Below, piece by piece: positions 9,511-17,086 of a DNA stretch of 64,000 nt (position 1 is its first letter; each line of letters starts with the position of its first letter). Location of the stretch: NCBI RefSeq assembly GCF_011090385.1, contig NZ_SEWW01000001.1, positions 310,001-374,000 of the forward strand, written 5' to 3'. The notes under the pieces were generated by a model that saw nothing but the letters and a program-made list of their open reading frames with translations, had not been told where the DNA came from and did not search any database. Made by a program: the position numbers and the translations under genes. Source of the stretch: Aquirufa beregesia (lineage in GTDB: Bacteria; Bacteroidota; Bacteroidia; Cytophagales; Spirosomataceae).

Positions 9511-10275
9511 TTATTTGATTAGCATGGAAGCAAATTCTGAATGATCTCCCAAAAATACATTATAATCCCAAGATTTGGAATTTCCTTGGAGCTTCCCTTG
9601 TTTGCTGTATTGCCAAAAACGTAGATTATCCGCATCTACGATGGTATTGGATTCATAGCTGGCTAACCACAATGGGAAATCAGTAAACTCCTCATTATTA
9701 AATAAATCAGCGTACATACGTGTGTTGGTATATAAGATAGGTTTTGTATGATAGTGTTCAGTCAAATAATCCAAAAAAGCTTTAATATCTTTTCGGATTT
9801 TTTGATGACTGACCCTGTTTGTTACTTCGATATCACAAACAGGAGGGAGGTCGCCTTCTTGCAGTTTTACCATGTTACAAAAGTTTTTGGCTTGTTCAAT
9901 AGGGTCCCTGGTAGGAATATAAAAATGATATGCCCCGGCTATTAATCCTTTTTGTTTGGCTTTATGCCAATTAACCTGAAAATTGGGATCTTGTAAACTG
10001 CGTCCTTCTGTAGCCTTAATAAATACAAATTTTAAAGAAACTGTATCAAAAATTTCTAATTCACTGAGGTGATTCCAAGGGACAATTCCATTATGATGAG
10101 AAACATCAATACCGTGAATGAGGTGCTTTTGCGGGACTTCTATTTGAATGGCATCACTATAGGAAAATTGATGCCCTTCCTCACCTGTAAGGGAGCTTAT
10201 ATATGAAAAAAGAATCCAGCAAAAGCTAAGTACTGTAATGATACTAACAATAAGCTGGATTCTTTTTTTCTTCAA
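9511..10275 (-). CDS. GH25 family lysozyme (muramidase), membrane-anchored
   Basis: 254 residues. One N-terminal membrane segment (about residues 6-26) precedes the GH25 barrel, so the enzyme is probably held on the periplasmic side. GH25 features: [32 protein letters not shown], the acidic strand PPVCDIEV holding the catalytic pair, [10 protein letters not shown] and LRFWQYS. These enzymes cleave MurNAc-GlcNAc bonds of peptidoglycan. The only start compatible with the N-terminal membrane segment is TTG at 10275, just downstream of a TAAATTTG -7 element (10302-10295). pgi follows after 4 bases. The role, cell-wall turnover or attack on other cells, is open. Confidence 0.9.
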   Translation of the reverse strand: MKKKRIQLIVSIITVLSFCWILFSYISSLTGEEGHQFSYSDAIQIEVPQKHLIHGIDVSHHNGIVPWNHLSELEIFDTVSLKFVFIKATEGRSLQDPNFQVNWHKAKQKGLIAGAYHFYIPTRDPIEQAKNFCNMVKLQEGDLPPVCDIEVTNRVSHQKIRKDIKAFLDYLTEHYHTKPILYTNTRMYADLFNNEEFTDFPLWLASYESNTIVDADNLRFWQYSKQGKLQGNSKSWDYNVFLGDHSEFASMLIK

Positions 10276-10294
10276 TTTTTTTGGTTGGAATAAC

Positions 10295-10302
10295 CAAATT
10301 TA
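10295..10302 (-). promoter_or_regulatory. -7 element before the lysozyme gene
   Basis: Minus strand TAAATTTG matches TANNTTTG, 19 bases before the TTG start at 10275. No good -33 TTTG was seen. Confidence 0.4.
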
Positions 10303-10309
10303 CAAAATC

Positions 10310-10945
10310 TTATAGATTTGGCTGTGGTGTTTTTCTCAAATAAGGCTTAACCGTTGTAAATCCTTTAGGGAATTTAGTAAGCGCCTCCTCATTTGATACA
10401 GCAGGAGTGATGATAACATCTTCTCCATTTACCCAGTCGGCCGGAGTTGCTACTTGATAGTTTGCTGTTAATTGCAAAGAATCAATGACACGTAAAATTT
10501 CAGTGAAATTTCTACCAGTTGATGCCGGATAAGTTAATGTCAATTTGATTTTTTTATCAGGCCCAATAATAAATACAGAACGAACTGTAGCTTTTTCAGA
10601 AGCATTTGGGTGGATCATATCATATAGTAATGCCACTTTTTTCTCTGGATCAGCGATAATCGGGAAGTTAACCTGTACATGGTTTACTTCTTCAATATCT
10701 GGAACCCACTTGTTGTGAGAATCCAAACTATCTACCGAAATAGCAATAGCCTTGACACCTCTTTTGCTAAACTCTCCATTCAATAAAGCTGTTTTTCCTA
10801 ATTCAGTTGTACATACGGGAGTAAAGTCAGCTGGGTGACTAAAAAATAATACCCATGAATTTTCAATCCATTCGTGAAAATTAATAGGTCCTTGGGTTGT
10901 TTCAGCGCTGAAATCTGGCGCTATATCTCCTAATCTTAATGACAT
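10310..10945 (-). CDS. 1-Cys peroxiredoxin (Prx6 family)
   Basis: Reduces hydrogen peroxide and organic peroxides. 211 residues, a typical Prx6 length. The peroxidatic motif HPADFTPVCTTE holds Cys45, and this is the only cysteine in the protein, so there is no resolving Cys and it must be a 1-Cys enzyme. The Prx6-type C-terminal extension is present (TPADWVNGEDVIITPAVS). Cytosolic, no signal peptide. Monocistronic, with a -7 element (10983-10976) 31 bases before the ATG. The external reductant cannot be deduced. Confidence 0.93.
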   Translation of the reverse strand: MSLRLGDIAPDFSAETTQGPINFHEWIENSWVLFFSHPADFTPVCTTELGKTALLNGEFSKRGVKAIAISVDSLDSHNKWVPDIEEVNHVQVNFPIIADPEKKVALLYDMIHPNASEKATVRSVFIIGPDKKIKLTLTYPASTGRNFTEILRVIDSLQLTANYQVATPADWVNGEDVIITPAVSNEEALTKFPKGFTTVKPYLRKTPQPNL

Positions 10946-10975
10946 AATAATAGGTGTTTAAGGTGAGTTATCTAC

Positions 10976-10983
10976 CAAATTTA
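10976..10983 (-). promoter_or_regulatory. -7 element of the peroxiredoxin gene
   Basis: Minus strand TAAATTTG. The candidate -33 TTTG upstream is too close (12 bases), so only the -7 match is convincing. Confidence 0.4.
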
Positions 10984-11000
10984 TAGACTATTTGTCAAAT

Positions 11001-11031
11001 AAAAAAGCAATCCTAAAATAGAATTGCTTTT
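11001..11031 (-). terminator. Terminator after the tRNA-like gene
   Basis: AAAAGCAAT (11003-11011) and ATTGCTTTT (11023-11031) form a 9-bp stem with an 11-nt loop. On the minus strand it ends in six T. It lies about 45 bases beyond the tRNA-like 3' end. Confidence 0.7.
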
Positions 11032-11076
11032 AACATTACACTTCATCAACAAACTAAAAACCAAATAATAAAAATG

Positions 11077-11219
11077 CTGTAGGAGAAGGATTCGAACCTC
11101 CAAGGTGCGGTTAGCCATATCGCAGAACTGATTTAGTGGTCAACCCATTACGCTACGTTTATCCCGAACTCACCACCCCCGAGACAGGAGGGCACGTCTG
11201 CCAATTTCATCACCCTACA
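11077..11219 (-). tRNA. tRNA-like gene with Leu-type body, GTC anticodon position and 74-nt variable region
   Basis: Reading the minus strand from 11219: acceptor TGTAGGG pairs with TCCTACA (11084-11078, one G-T pair), and an eighth C-G pair is possible using 11220 and 11077. Then TG, a D arm ATG/CGT with loop AAATTGGCAGA as in tRNA-Leu, an anticodon stem CCCTC/GGGGG with loop CTGTCTC, and a T arm GGAGG/CCTTC with loop TTCGAAT. The triplet at positions 34-36 is GTC (Asp) in a class II scaffold, and position 37 is T, where a purine is normal. Between anticodon stem and T arm lie 74 nt, far above the roughly 10-25 nt of class II tRNAs; they begin with GGTG and end with CACC, which can pair. CCA is not encoded. 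It has its own promoter and terminator. It may be a functional unusual tRNA, an inserted or decayed tRNA-Leu, or another tRNA-like RNA. Confidence 0.6.
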
Positions 11220-11254
11220 GTGAAATAATATTTACCTTTGTAACTATTATAGGA

Positions 11255-11286
11255 CAAAATTAGAAATCATTTTTAATTTTTCAAAA
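11255..11286 (-). promoter_or_regulatory. Promoter of the tRNA-like gene
   Basis: Minus strand TTTTG (11286-11282), exactly 19 bases, then TAATTTTG (11262-11255), a full match to TTTG-N19-TANNTTTG. The predicted start near 11248 lies about 29 nt before the RNA's 5' end. Confidence 0.7.
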
Positions 11287-11352
11287 TTATTTAAAGAAAA
11301 TCTAATTTTTTTGAGTAATTTTTAAAAATAATATCAATTTGTTGAAAATATT

Positions 11353-11817
11353 ATGGATAAAAAATTTGACCTAGACCCTTTAGACTATAAAATTTTAGAA
11401 ATTTTAGTTAGTGATTCTAACTTGCCATATACTGAAATTGGCCAGCGTTTAGACGTTTCAGGAGGGACTGTGCACGTTAGAATGAAAAAAATGGAAGCAT
11501 TGGGCATTGTTAAGGGAGCTCAGCTCTTAATTGATTATTCTAAAATTGGTTGGGATATAACCGCATTTTTAGGAATATATTTGGATAAGAGTTCCTTGTA
11601 CGAAGATGTAGCCAAACAATTGGAAAAGATACCTGAAGTGGTCAATATTCACTATACCACTGGAATTTACTCCATTTTTGCCAAAATTATTTGTCGAGAT
11701 ACTCAGCATTTACGAGAAGTACTTCATGATAAAATTCAACGGGTGACAGGTATTCAACGAACGGAGACTTTTATCTCTTTGGAAGAAAGTTTAATTAGAA
11801 ATACACCTTTATTTTAG
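11353..11817 (+). CDS. Lrp/AsnC family transcriptional regulator
   Basis: 154 residues, the standard size. N-terminal AsnC-type winged helix-turn-helix (LDYKILEILVSDSNLPYTEI, then GQRLDVSGGTVHVRMKKME), followed by the RAM/AsnC ligand-binding domain (ITAFLGIYLD, IPEVVNIHYTTGIYSIFAKI). Such regulators usually sense an amino acid and form octamers on DNA. Its target is unknown; sufB lies 81 bases downstream but has its own promoter-like sequence, and the tRNA-like gene is divergent from it. About 130 bases of AT-rich DNA precede the ATG, with no convincing promoter match. Confidence 0.92.
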   Translation: MDKKFDLDPLDYKILEILVSDSNLPYTEIGQRLDVSGGTVHVRMKKMEALGIVKGAQLLIDYSKIGWDITAFLGIYLDKSSLYEDVAKQLEKIPEVVNIHYTTGIYSIFAKIICRDTQHLREVLHDKIQRVTGIQRTETFISLEESLIRNTPLF

Positions 11818-11822
11818 GTTAT

Positions 11823-11837
11823 TTAGAATAGTTCTAA
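11823..11837. promoter_or_regulatory. Operator-like dyad before sufB (Fur/PerR-like)
   Basis: TTAGAA-TAG-TTCTAA is a perfect 6-3-6 inverted repeat. Read as 7-1-7 it resembles the PerR box TTATAATNATTATAA at 11 of the 14 specified positions. It starts 6 bases after the regulator's stop and about 30 bases upstream of the sufB -7 element, a position suited to control. Confidence 0.45.
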
Positions 11838-11868
11838 TTAAATGCTTACAAAACTAAATTTTGCTTTG

Positions 11869-11876
11869 TAATTTTG
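11869..11876 (+). promoter_or_regulatory. -7 element of sufB
   Basis: TAATTTTG matches TANNTTTG, 22 bases before the sufB ATG. No TTTG at the -33 position, which would fit an activated or weak promoter. Confidence 0.5.
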
Positions 11877-11898
11877 TATCTCTATAGAAACAAAGGTC

Positions 11899-13347
11899 AT
11901 GGCAGAAAAGGTAGATGATATTTTACAGGAAGTAACCACTTCCGATTACAAATACGGTTTTGAATCTCATTTTGATACTGATGAGGCGCCTATTGGTTTA
12001 GATGAAACCACCATTCGTTTTATTTCAGATAAAAAGAATGAGCCTGAATGGATGTTTGAATGGCGTTTAGCTGCATTTCGTTATTGGAAAACTCTTCAAG
12101 AGCCTACTTGGGCTAATGTGTCTTATAAACCAACAGATTATCAATCTTTAAAGTATTATTCCGCACCTAAGCCTAAAAAGCAATTGAATTCTTTGGATGA
12201 AATTGATCCAGAACTTCGTAGAACTTTTGAGAAATTGGGGATTTCATTGGATGAACAAAAGCGCTTATCCAATGTAGCCGTAGATGCGGTTATCGATTCA
12301 GTTTCGGTAGCTACGACCTTTAAGGAGACATTAGCTGAAAAAGGTATCATATTTTGTTCGATTTCGGAAGCTGTTAGAGAGCATCCAGAGTTAATTAAAA
12401 AATATTTGGGGAGCGTAGTACCAGTTAAAGACAATTACTTTGCAGCCCTTAATGCTGCCGTTTTTTCAGATGGCTCTTTCTGTTATATACCCAAAGGTGT
12501 TCGTTGCCCTATGGAGCTTTCGACCTATTTCCGTATTAATGCGTCCGGTACTGGTCAGTTTGAGCGTACGTTAATTATAGCTGATGAAGATTCCTATGTA
12601 AGCTATTTAGAAGGTTGTACCGCACCTATGCGTGATGAAAATCAATTGCATGCGGCTGTGGTAGAAATTTTTGTTCATGCTGGTGCAGAAGTGAAATATT
12701 CAACGGTCCAAAACTGGTATCCAGGAGATAAAGAGGGTAAAGGTGGAATTTATAATTTTGTTACTAAACGAGGAATATGCGATGGAGCTCATTCCAAATT
12801 ATCTTGGACCCAAGTAGAAACGGGTTCTGCAGTCACTTGGAAATACCCTTCTGTTATCCTAAAAGGGGATTATTCCATTGGAGAATTTTATTCAGTAGCT
12901 GTAACCAATAATCATCAGCAAGCTGATACGGGTACAAAGATGATTCACTTAGGCAAACATTCTAAATCAAGAATTGTATCAAAAGGTATTTCTGCGGGTG
13001 TTTCTCAAAATTCATATCGTGGACTAGTGCAAGTGGCCAAACGAGCGGATTCGGCTAAGAATTATTCTCAGTGCGATTCATTACTTCTAGGTGATCGCTG
13101 CGGAGCGCATACATTCCCCTATTTAGAGGTTAAAAACAATACGGCTTCGGTAGAACATGAAGCTACTACTTCTAAAATTGGTGAGGATCAAATCTTTTAT
13201 TGTAACCAAAGGGGATTATCTACTGAAACAGCCATTGCTTTAATCGTAAATGGTTATGCCAAAGAGGTGTTAAATCAGCTACCCATGGAGTTTGCCGTTG
13301 AAGCTCAGAAATTATTGGCAATTTCACTGGAAGGATCAGTAGGATAA
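11899..13347 (+). CDS. sufB: Fe-S cluster assembly scaffold SufB
   Basis: 482 residues, the standard SufB length. Hallmarks: the N-terminal SKKNEPEWM-type signature ([20 protein letters not shown]), the [21 protein letters not shown] segment, [20 protein letters not shown], the beta-helix core with [12 protein letters not shown] and SYRGLVQV, and the C-terminal [16 protein letters not shown] with the conserved Cys. With SufC and SufD it forms the scaffold for Fe-S clusters. sufC, sufD and sufS are not next to it: the next gene is convergent and a strong terminator lies 33 bases downstream, so sufB is transcribed alone here. Confidence 0.96.
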   Translation: MAEKVDDILQEVTTSDYKYGFESHFDTDEAPIGLDETTIRFISDKKNEPEWMFEWRLAAFRYWKTLQEPTWANVSYKPTDYQSLKYYSAPKPKKQLNSLDEIDPELRRTFEKLGISLDEQKRLSNVAVDAVIDSVSVATTFKETLAEKGIIFCSISEAVREHPELIKKYLGSVVPVKDNYFAALNAAVFSDGSFCYIPKGVRCPMELSTYFRINASGTGQFERTLIIADEDSYVSYLEGCTAPMRDENQLHAAVVEIFVHAGAEVKYSTVQNWYPGDKEGKGGIYNFVTKRGICDGAHSKLSWTQVETGSAVTWKYPSVILKGDYSIGEFYSVAVTNNHQQADTGTKMIHLGKHSKSRIVSKGISAGVSQNSYRGLVQVAKRADSAKNYSQCDSLLLGDRCGAHTFPYLEVKNNTASVEHEATTSKIGEDQIFYCNQRGLSTETAIALIVNGYAKEVLNQLPMEFAVEAQKLLAISLEGSVG

Positions 13348-13348
13348 A

Positions 13349-14218
13349 CTATTTAATACCTCCCGTGTGTATACATACTAAAGTACTTCCTGCCGGGAAG
13401 TACTTTTTTTTGAGTAAATCATACACTCCATACATCATTTTACCTGTGTAGGTAGGTTCAATCTCAATATGATGCTGCTGTTTAAATTTTTCACAAAAGT
13501 TCATTAATTCGGGCGGTCGGGAAGCATATTTGCCAAATAAGTAATCCTTTGCTAGATATAGCTTGGTAAGCTCTAATTGAAGCTCATGCAAATGTTTTTC
13601 AATTTCCTTTTCATTGTTCAAACATAGCACGCCAAGCGTATTGACCTTGGAATATTTTGCTAAACCTAGTATGGTAGTTCCTGTTCCAACGGCACTAATT
13701 AGAAAATCAGGTTGAATGCCTTGCTGAATTTCGTCTACCAAAGCTTTCATACCATCAATTCCATGTGAAGAATAACCTCCTTCTGGGATTATCCAATAAT
13801 CTTCTGAATTAATTTGATTTGGAACTTCCTTTTTACGGTAATAACCTCGGTCAACAAAGTATAATTCCATTCCCATGGCTTCCATTTGACTTAAATATGC
13901 ATTACTCTTTGTCGTTAATTCTTCTCCTCTTACGATTCCAATTGAAGGTATTTGTAGTAGATTAGCTACATAAGCCAATGCGTACAAATGGTTAGAATAA
14001 GCACCTCCAAAACTAATAATTCCCTTTTTGGGATTATCTTGGGCGATACGGATATATTCCTTTAATTTGCGCCACTTATTGCCAGAAACGGTGGGATGAA
14101 TCAGATCATCTCGCTTGAAAAATAGTCGTATGTTTTGTTCTTTCCAAAGAGGATCAAACAATTCATCGATTGGTGAAGGTAGTTGTAAATAGTTTTTTTC
14201 AAAAGCAGATATGTCCAT
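13349..14218 (-). CDS. PLP-dependent ACC deaminase / D-cysteine desulfhydrase family enzyme
   Basis: 289 residues from the ATG at 14218. Type II PLP fold: the Lys-containing segment HPTVSGNKWRKLKEY carries the likely PLP lysine, followed by SFGGAYSNHLYALAYVA, which binds the substrate carboxylate, and the phosphate-binding loop SAVGTGTTILGLA. Family members deaminate 1-aminocyclopropane-1-carboxylate or desulfhydrate D-cysteine; which applies cannot be told. Longer upstream starts exist but would lie within rluD. The start codon overlaps the first bases of rluD on the other strand (14211-14218). Its 3' end contains the sufB terminator. Confidence 0.85.
   Translation of the reverse strand: MDISAFEKNYLQLPSPIDELFDPLWKEQNIRLFFKRDDLIHPTVSGNKWRKLKEYIRIAQDNPKKGIISFGGAYSNHLYALAYVANLLQIPSIGIVRGEELTTKSNAYLSQMEAMGMELYFVDRGYYRKKEVPNQINSEDYWIIPEGGYSSHGIDGMKALVDEIQQGIQPDFLISAVGTGTTILGLAKYSKVNTLGVLCLNNEKEIEKHLHELQLELTKLYLAKDYLFGKYASRPPELMNFCEKFKQQHHIEIEPTYTGKMMYGVYDLLKKKYFPAGSTLVCIHTGGIK
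13380..13411 (+). terminator. Terminator of sufB, inside the convergent coding sequence
   Basis: AAAGTACTTCC (13380-13390) and GGAAGTACTTT (13396-13406) form a perfect 11-bp stem with loop TGCCG, followed by eight T (13404-13411). It lies within the last codons of the PLP enzyme gene on the other strand. Confidence 0.85.
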
Positions 14219-15254
14219 AGATAATGAAATAGATCCCATTGAGAGTGAAGATGATTTGTTTGAACATTTCAATTTCACGGTGGACAAAGGTCAACAATTA
14301 CTTAGAATAGATAAATACCTACTTCTAAAAATTTCCAATGCTACTCGTTCCAAAATTCAATCAGGAATAGAAGCTGGTTCGGTTAAGGTAAACGGCGCCA
14401 ATATAAAGTCAAATTACAAGGTTAAGCCATTAGATGAGATAGTAGTATCTTTTTCGCATCCACCCCGTGATAAAGATGTAGTAGCTGAAAATATCCCAAT
14501 AGATATCATTTACGAAGATGAAGAGCTTATTTTAGTGAATAAACCTTCTGGTATGGTGGTGCATCCAGCTCATGGTAATTGGGAAGGCACGTTGGTGAAT
14601 GCCTTATTGTACCATTGCCAACATTTACCTGGTAAAGGAGATATTCGACCAGGTTTGGTCCATCGAATAGATAAGGATACTTCGGGAATATTGGTCGTAG
14701 CCAAATCTGAATTTTCGTTAAATCATTTGGCAAGGCAGTTTTTTGACCATACCATTGACCGAACCTATTATGCGATTTGTTGGGGTGTCCCTAAAGAAAG
14801 TAAAGCCACACTACGTGGAAAAATAGATCGTAGTCCACGGGACAGAAAAGTGATGATGATGTTTCCTGAGGAAGCTGAACACGGAAAATTAGCCATTACA
14901 CATTATGAAGTGATGGAATCATTTGTCTTTTGTTCTTTAGTCCGATTTAATCTAGAAACAGGTCGAACACATCAAATCAGAGCTCATGCAGCATCCATTG
15001 GACATCCGTTGTTATCCGATGCAGCTTATGGGGGTGATAAAATTCGTTATATGAGTTCTATTGCCAATTTTAAAACCTTTGCTGCCAATTTAATGAAATT
15101 GTGTCCACGGCAGGCTTTGCACGCTTTTTCTTTGGGTTTTGATCATCCTAAAGCCAACGAACGTATTTATTTTGAACAGGATTTTCCTGAAGACATGCGG
15201 GAAGTTTTATATCGATTAAGAGAAGTTACTAATCATGGAGCAAATAGAAATTAG
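14211..15254 (+). CDS. rluD: RluA/RluD family 23S rRNA pseudouridine synthase
   Basis: 347 residues. N-terminal S4 RNA-binding domain (RIDKYLLLKISNATRSKIQ), then the pseudouridine synthase domain with the family signature HRIDKDTSGILVVAKS containing the catalytic Asp, the DRTYYAICWG strand and TGRTHQIRAHAASIGHPLLSD. It isomerises uridines in large-subunit rRNA; RluD versus RluC is judged by overall layout. The ATG at 14211 is the only plausible start and overlaps the start of the divergent PLP gene by 8 bases. The GNAT gene starts within its last codons. Confidence 0.9.
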   Translation: MSIDNEIDPIESEDDLFEHFNFTVDKGQQLLRIDKYLLLKISNATRSKIQSGIEAGSVKVNGANIKSNYKVKPLDEIVVSFSHPPRDKDVVAENIPIDIIYEDEELILVNKPSGMVVHPAHGNWEGTLVNALLYHCQHLPGKGDIRPGLVHRIDKDTSGILVVAKSEFSLNHLARQFFDHTIDRTYYAICWGVPKESKATLRGKIDRSPRDRKVMMMFPEEAEHGKLAITHYEVMESFVFCSLVRFNLETGRTHQIRAHAASIGHPLLSDAAYGGDKIRYMSSIANFKTFAANLMKLCPRQALHAFSLGFDHPKANERIYFEQDFPEDMREVLYRLREVTNHGANRN

Positions 15255-15687
15255 AAAAGCGGGAATAGAGGATGTTCCATCCATTTTTGGCTTAGTAAAA
15301 GAATTAGCTTTATTTGAAAAGGCAACCAATGAAGTAAGTTCGAGTTTGGAAGATTTCATTCAACATGGATTTGGAGAAAATCCCATTTTTTCAGCTAACC
15401 TCATTTATTATCAAGGAAATTTGGCCGGTTTTTCACTCTGGTATTTTCGTTTTTCCACCTGGAAAGGAAAACGATTTTATTTGGAAGATCTATTCATTAA
15501 AGAAGAATATCGTTCCCTAGGTTTGGGTAAACTGCTGTTAGATGAAGCTGTCAAAGAAGCTAAGCATACACATTGTACAGGTATGATGTGGCAAGTACTT
15601 GATTGGAATGAATCAGCTATTCAATTTTACAGTAAATACAGTGTCAAATTTGACACAGGTTGGCTAAATGTACATCTGGACATATAA
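15235..15687 (+). CDS. GNAT family N-acetyltransferase
   Basis: 150 residues, one GNAT domain. Seen: IRKAGIEDVPSIFGLVKELA at the N-terminus, YLEDLFIKEEYRSLGLGKLL with the acetyl-CoA pyrophosphate-binding motif A (RSLGLGKLL), and WNESAIQFYSKY of motif B. The pattern is of the diamine/spermidine acetyltransferase-like subgroup. It overlaps the end of rluD by 20 bases, so the two are translationally coupled. The substrate is unknown. Confidence 0.88.
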   Translation: MEQIEIRKAGIEDVPSIFGLVKELALFEKATNEVSSSLEDFIQHGFGENPIFSANLIYYQGNLAGFSLWYFRFSTWKGKRFYLEDLFIKEEYRSLGLGKLLLDEAVKEAKHTHCTGMMWQVLDWNESAIQFYSKYSVKFDTGWLNVHLDI

Positions 15688-15701
15688 TCCCAGATGTACA
15701 T
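15668..15701. terminator. Bidirectional terminator-like hairpin between the GNAT gene and the sugar transporter
   Basis: ATGTACATCTGG (15668-15679) and CCAGATGTACAT (15690-15701) form a perfect 12-bp stem with a 10-nt loop at a convergent junction. The left arm lies in the last GNAT codons. There is no real T tract, so efficiency is uncertain. Confidence 0.6.
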
Positions 15702-15707
15702 AAAAGG

Positions 15708-17015
15708 TTAATGTATAATGATCTGTTTCTCTATATCTTCTAGTGAAGCACCTTTGGTTTCAGGCATTAAGAACATGACATAAAAGAACTGGGCAACCAT
15801 CATCAAGCCAAACAGACTGAAAATAAAAGTTCCTCCAAAGTTTTCTGTTAGAATTGGGAAAAAGTTAGCGACTAAGGCAGCTAGTAACCAGTGTGTTAAT
15901 GAGCCCCAAGCCATTCCCGAGGCCCGTACAGAATTAGGGAAAATTTCCGATATAAATACCCAAATAACTGATCCTTGACCAATGGCGTGGGAAGCTATGA
16001 ATAAGAAAATATAAATGGGTACTAAAGCGTAGGATTCCTGATAAAAAGAGAATGCTATTAAGCCTAAGGAAATAATATATCCCACGGAGCCTATGTACAT
16101 CAGTATTCTTCTACCAATTTTATCAATAAAATACCAGCCCAATAAAGTGAATAATAAATTAGCTACACCAATGCCAGCAGTAGATAATAGTGCACTTTCT
16201 TTGCCTAAACCCGTTAATTCATAAATTCTAGGCGCATAATAAATAATGGCATTGATACCAGACATTTGATTAAAAAAGGCAATCAAAAAGGAGAGGAGTA
16301 AAGGAGTGAAGAACTTTTTTGAAAATAGACGCTCTTTTTTGATTTGCGTTTTCGCATTGTCTAAAATTCGCTTTAAAGTAGTTTTCGGATCAGGATCAGC
16401 CAAGGTTAACACTTTCAGCGCCCCTGCTTGGTCTTTACGTTTTAAAAGCAAAAACTGAGGTGTTTCTGGCGTAAATAATATTAAGAAAGAAAAAAGCAAA
16501 CTTGGTATAGCTACCATTCCTAACATATAACGCCAGTCATCCTCTCCACCTTGAAGTAAATAATTGGAAATATAGGCCAATAAAATGCCTAATACGACAT
16601 TTAATTGAAATGAAATGACCAACTTTCCGCGATGTTGTGGAGGGGCAATTTCAGAAATATAGATAGGAGCAACAACCGAAGAGGCCCCAATGCCCAATCC
16701 CCCTAAGAAGCGAAATAACATAAATAGATTGACATCAGTGGCCAATGCCGCCCCTAAAGATGAAACAAAGAAACTAATGCCTATCCAAAGTAGCGTTTGT
16801 TTTCTTCCGTATTTATCTGCTGGAATACCCCCCAATGCGGCTCCTACTACGGTTCCATATAATGCCGTGGCCACGGCTAAACCATGAGTCCAGCTATCCA
16901 AATGCCATAATTTTTGAATGGCTAATTCAGCACCCGAAATGACTGCTACATCTAAGCCAAATAACATTCCACCTAAACCAACTGTAATAGACCAAAATAT
17001 GACATGTTTATTCAT
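15708..17015 (-). CDS. MFS sugar transporter (sugar porter family)
   Basis: 435 residues with about 12 membrane segments, in the inner membrane. Sugar porter signatures: the loop 2-3 GIPADKYGRKQTL, loop 8-9 DKIGRR, the PETPQFLL segment after helix 6, QMSGINAIIYYAPRIYE in helix 7, and the terminal PETKGASLEDIE. This is the XylE/GalP type, a proton-sugar symporter. The ATG at 17015 is preferred to a TTG two codons earlier. Substrate unknown. Confidence 0.92.
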   Translation of the reverse strand: MNKHVIFWSITVGLGGMLFGLDVAVISGAELAIQKLWHLDSWTHGLAVATALYGTVVGAALGGIPADKYGRKQTLLWIGISFFVSSLGAALATDVNLFMLFRFLGGLGIGASSVVAPIYISEIAPPQHRGKLVISFQLNVVLGILLAYISNYLLQGGEDDWRYMLGMVAIPSLLFSFLILFTPETPQFLLLKRKDQAGALKVLTLADPDPKTTLKRILDNAKTQIKKERLFSKKFFTPLLLSFLIAFFNQMSGINAIIYYAPRIYELTGLGKESALLSTAGIGVANLLFTLLGWYFIDKIGRRILMYIGSVGYIISLGLIAFSFYQESYALVPIYIFLFIASHAIGQGSVIWVFISEIFPNSVRASGMAWGSLTHWLLAALVANFFPILTENFGGTFIFSLFGLMMVAQFFYVMFLMPETKGASLEDIEKQIIIH

Positions 17016-17086
17016 AGCCAATTATTTATTGAAGTTATACATTAAATAAAGATAATTAAATATCCGAATAATTCAATTGAATGCGG

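Noticed and set aside
10276-10300. TTGGTT-GGAAT-AACCAA hairpin as a terminator of the peroxiredoxin gene.
   Set aside because: On the minus strand it is followed by A, not T, and it overlaps the -7 element of the lysozyme gene.
11077-11219. tmRNA or selenocysteine tRNA as the identity of the odd RNA.
   Set aside because: tmRNA is about 350-400 nt with a tag frame; this is 143 nt without one. tRNA-Sec has a TCA anticodon and a 6-bp D stem; here the triplet is GTC and the D stem has 3 bp.
14219-14287. Longer N-terminus of the PLP enzyme starting at 14287.
   Set aside because: The added 23 residues are low in complexity, lie antisense within rluD codons and precede the conserved family start; ATG at 14218 is better.
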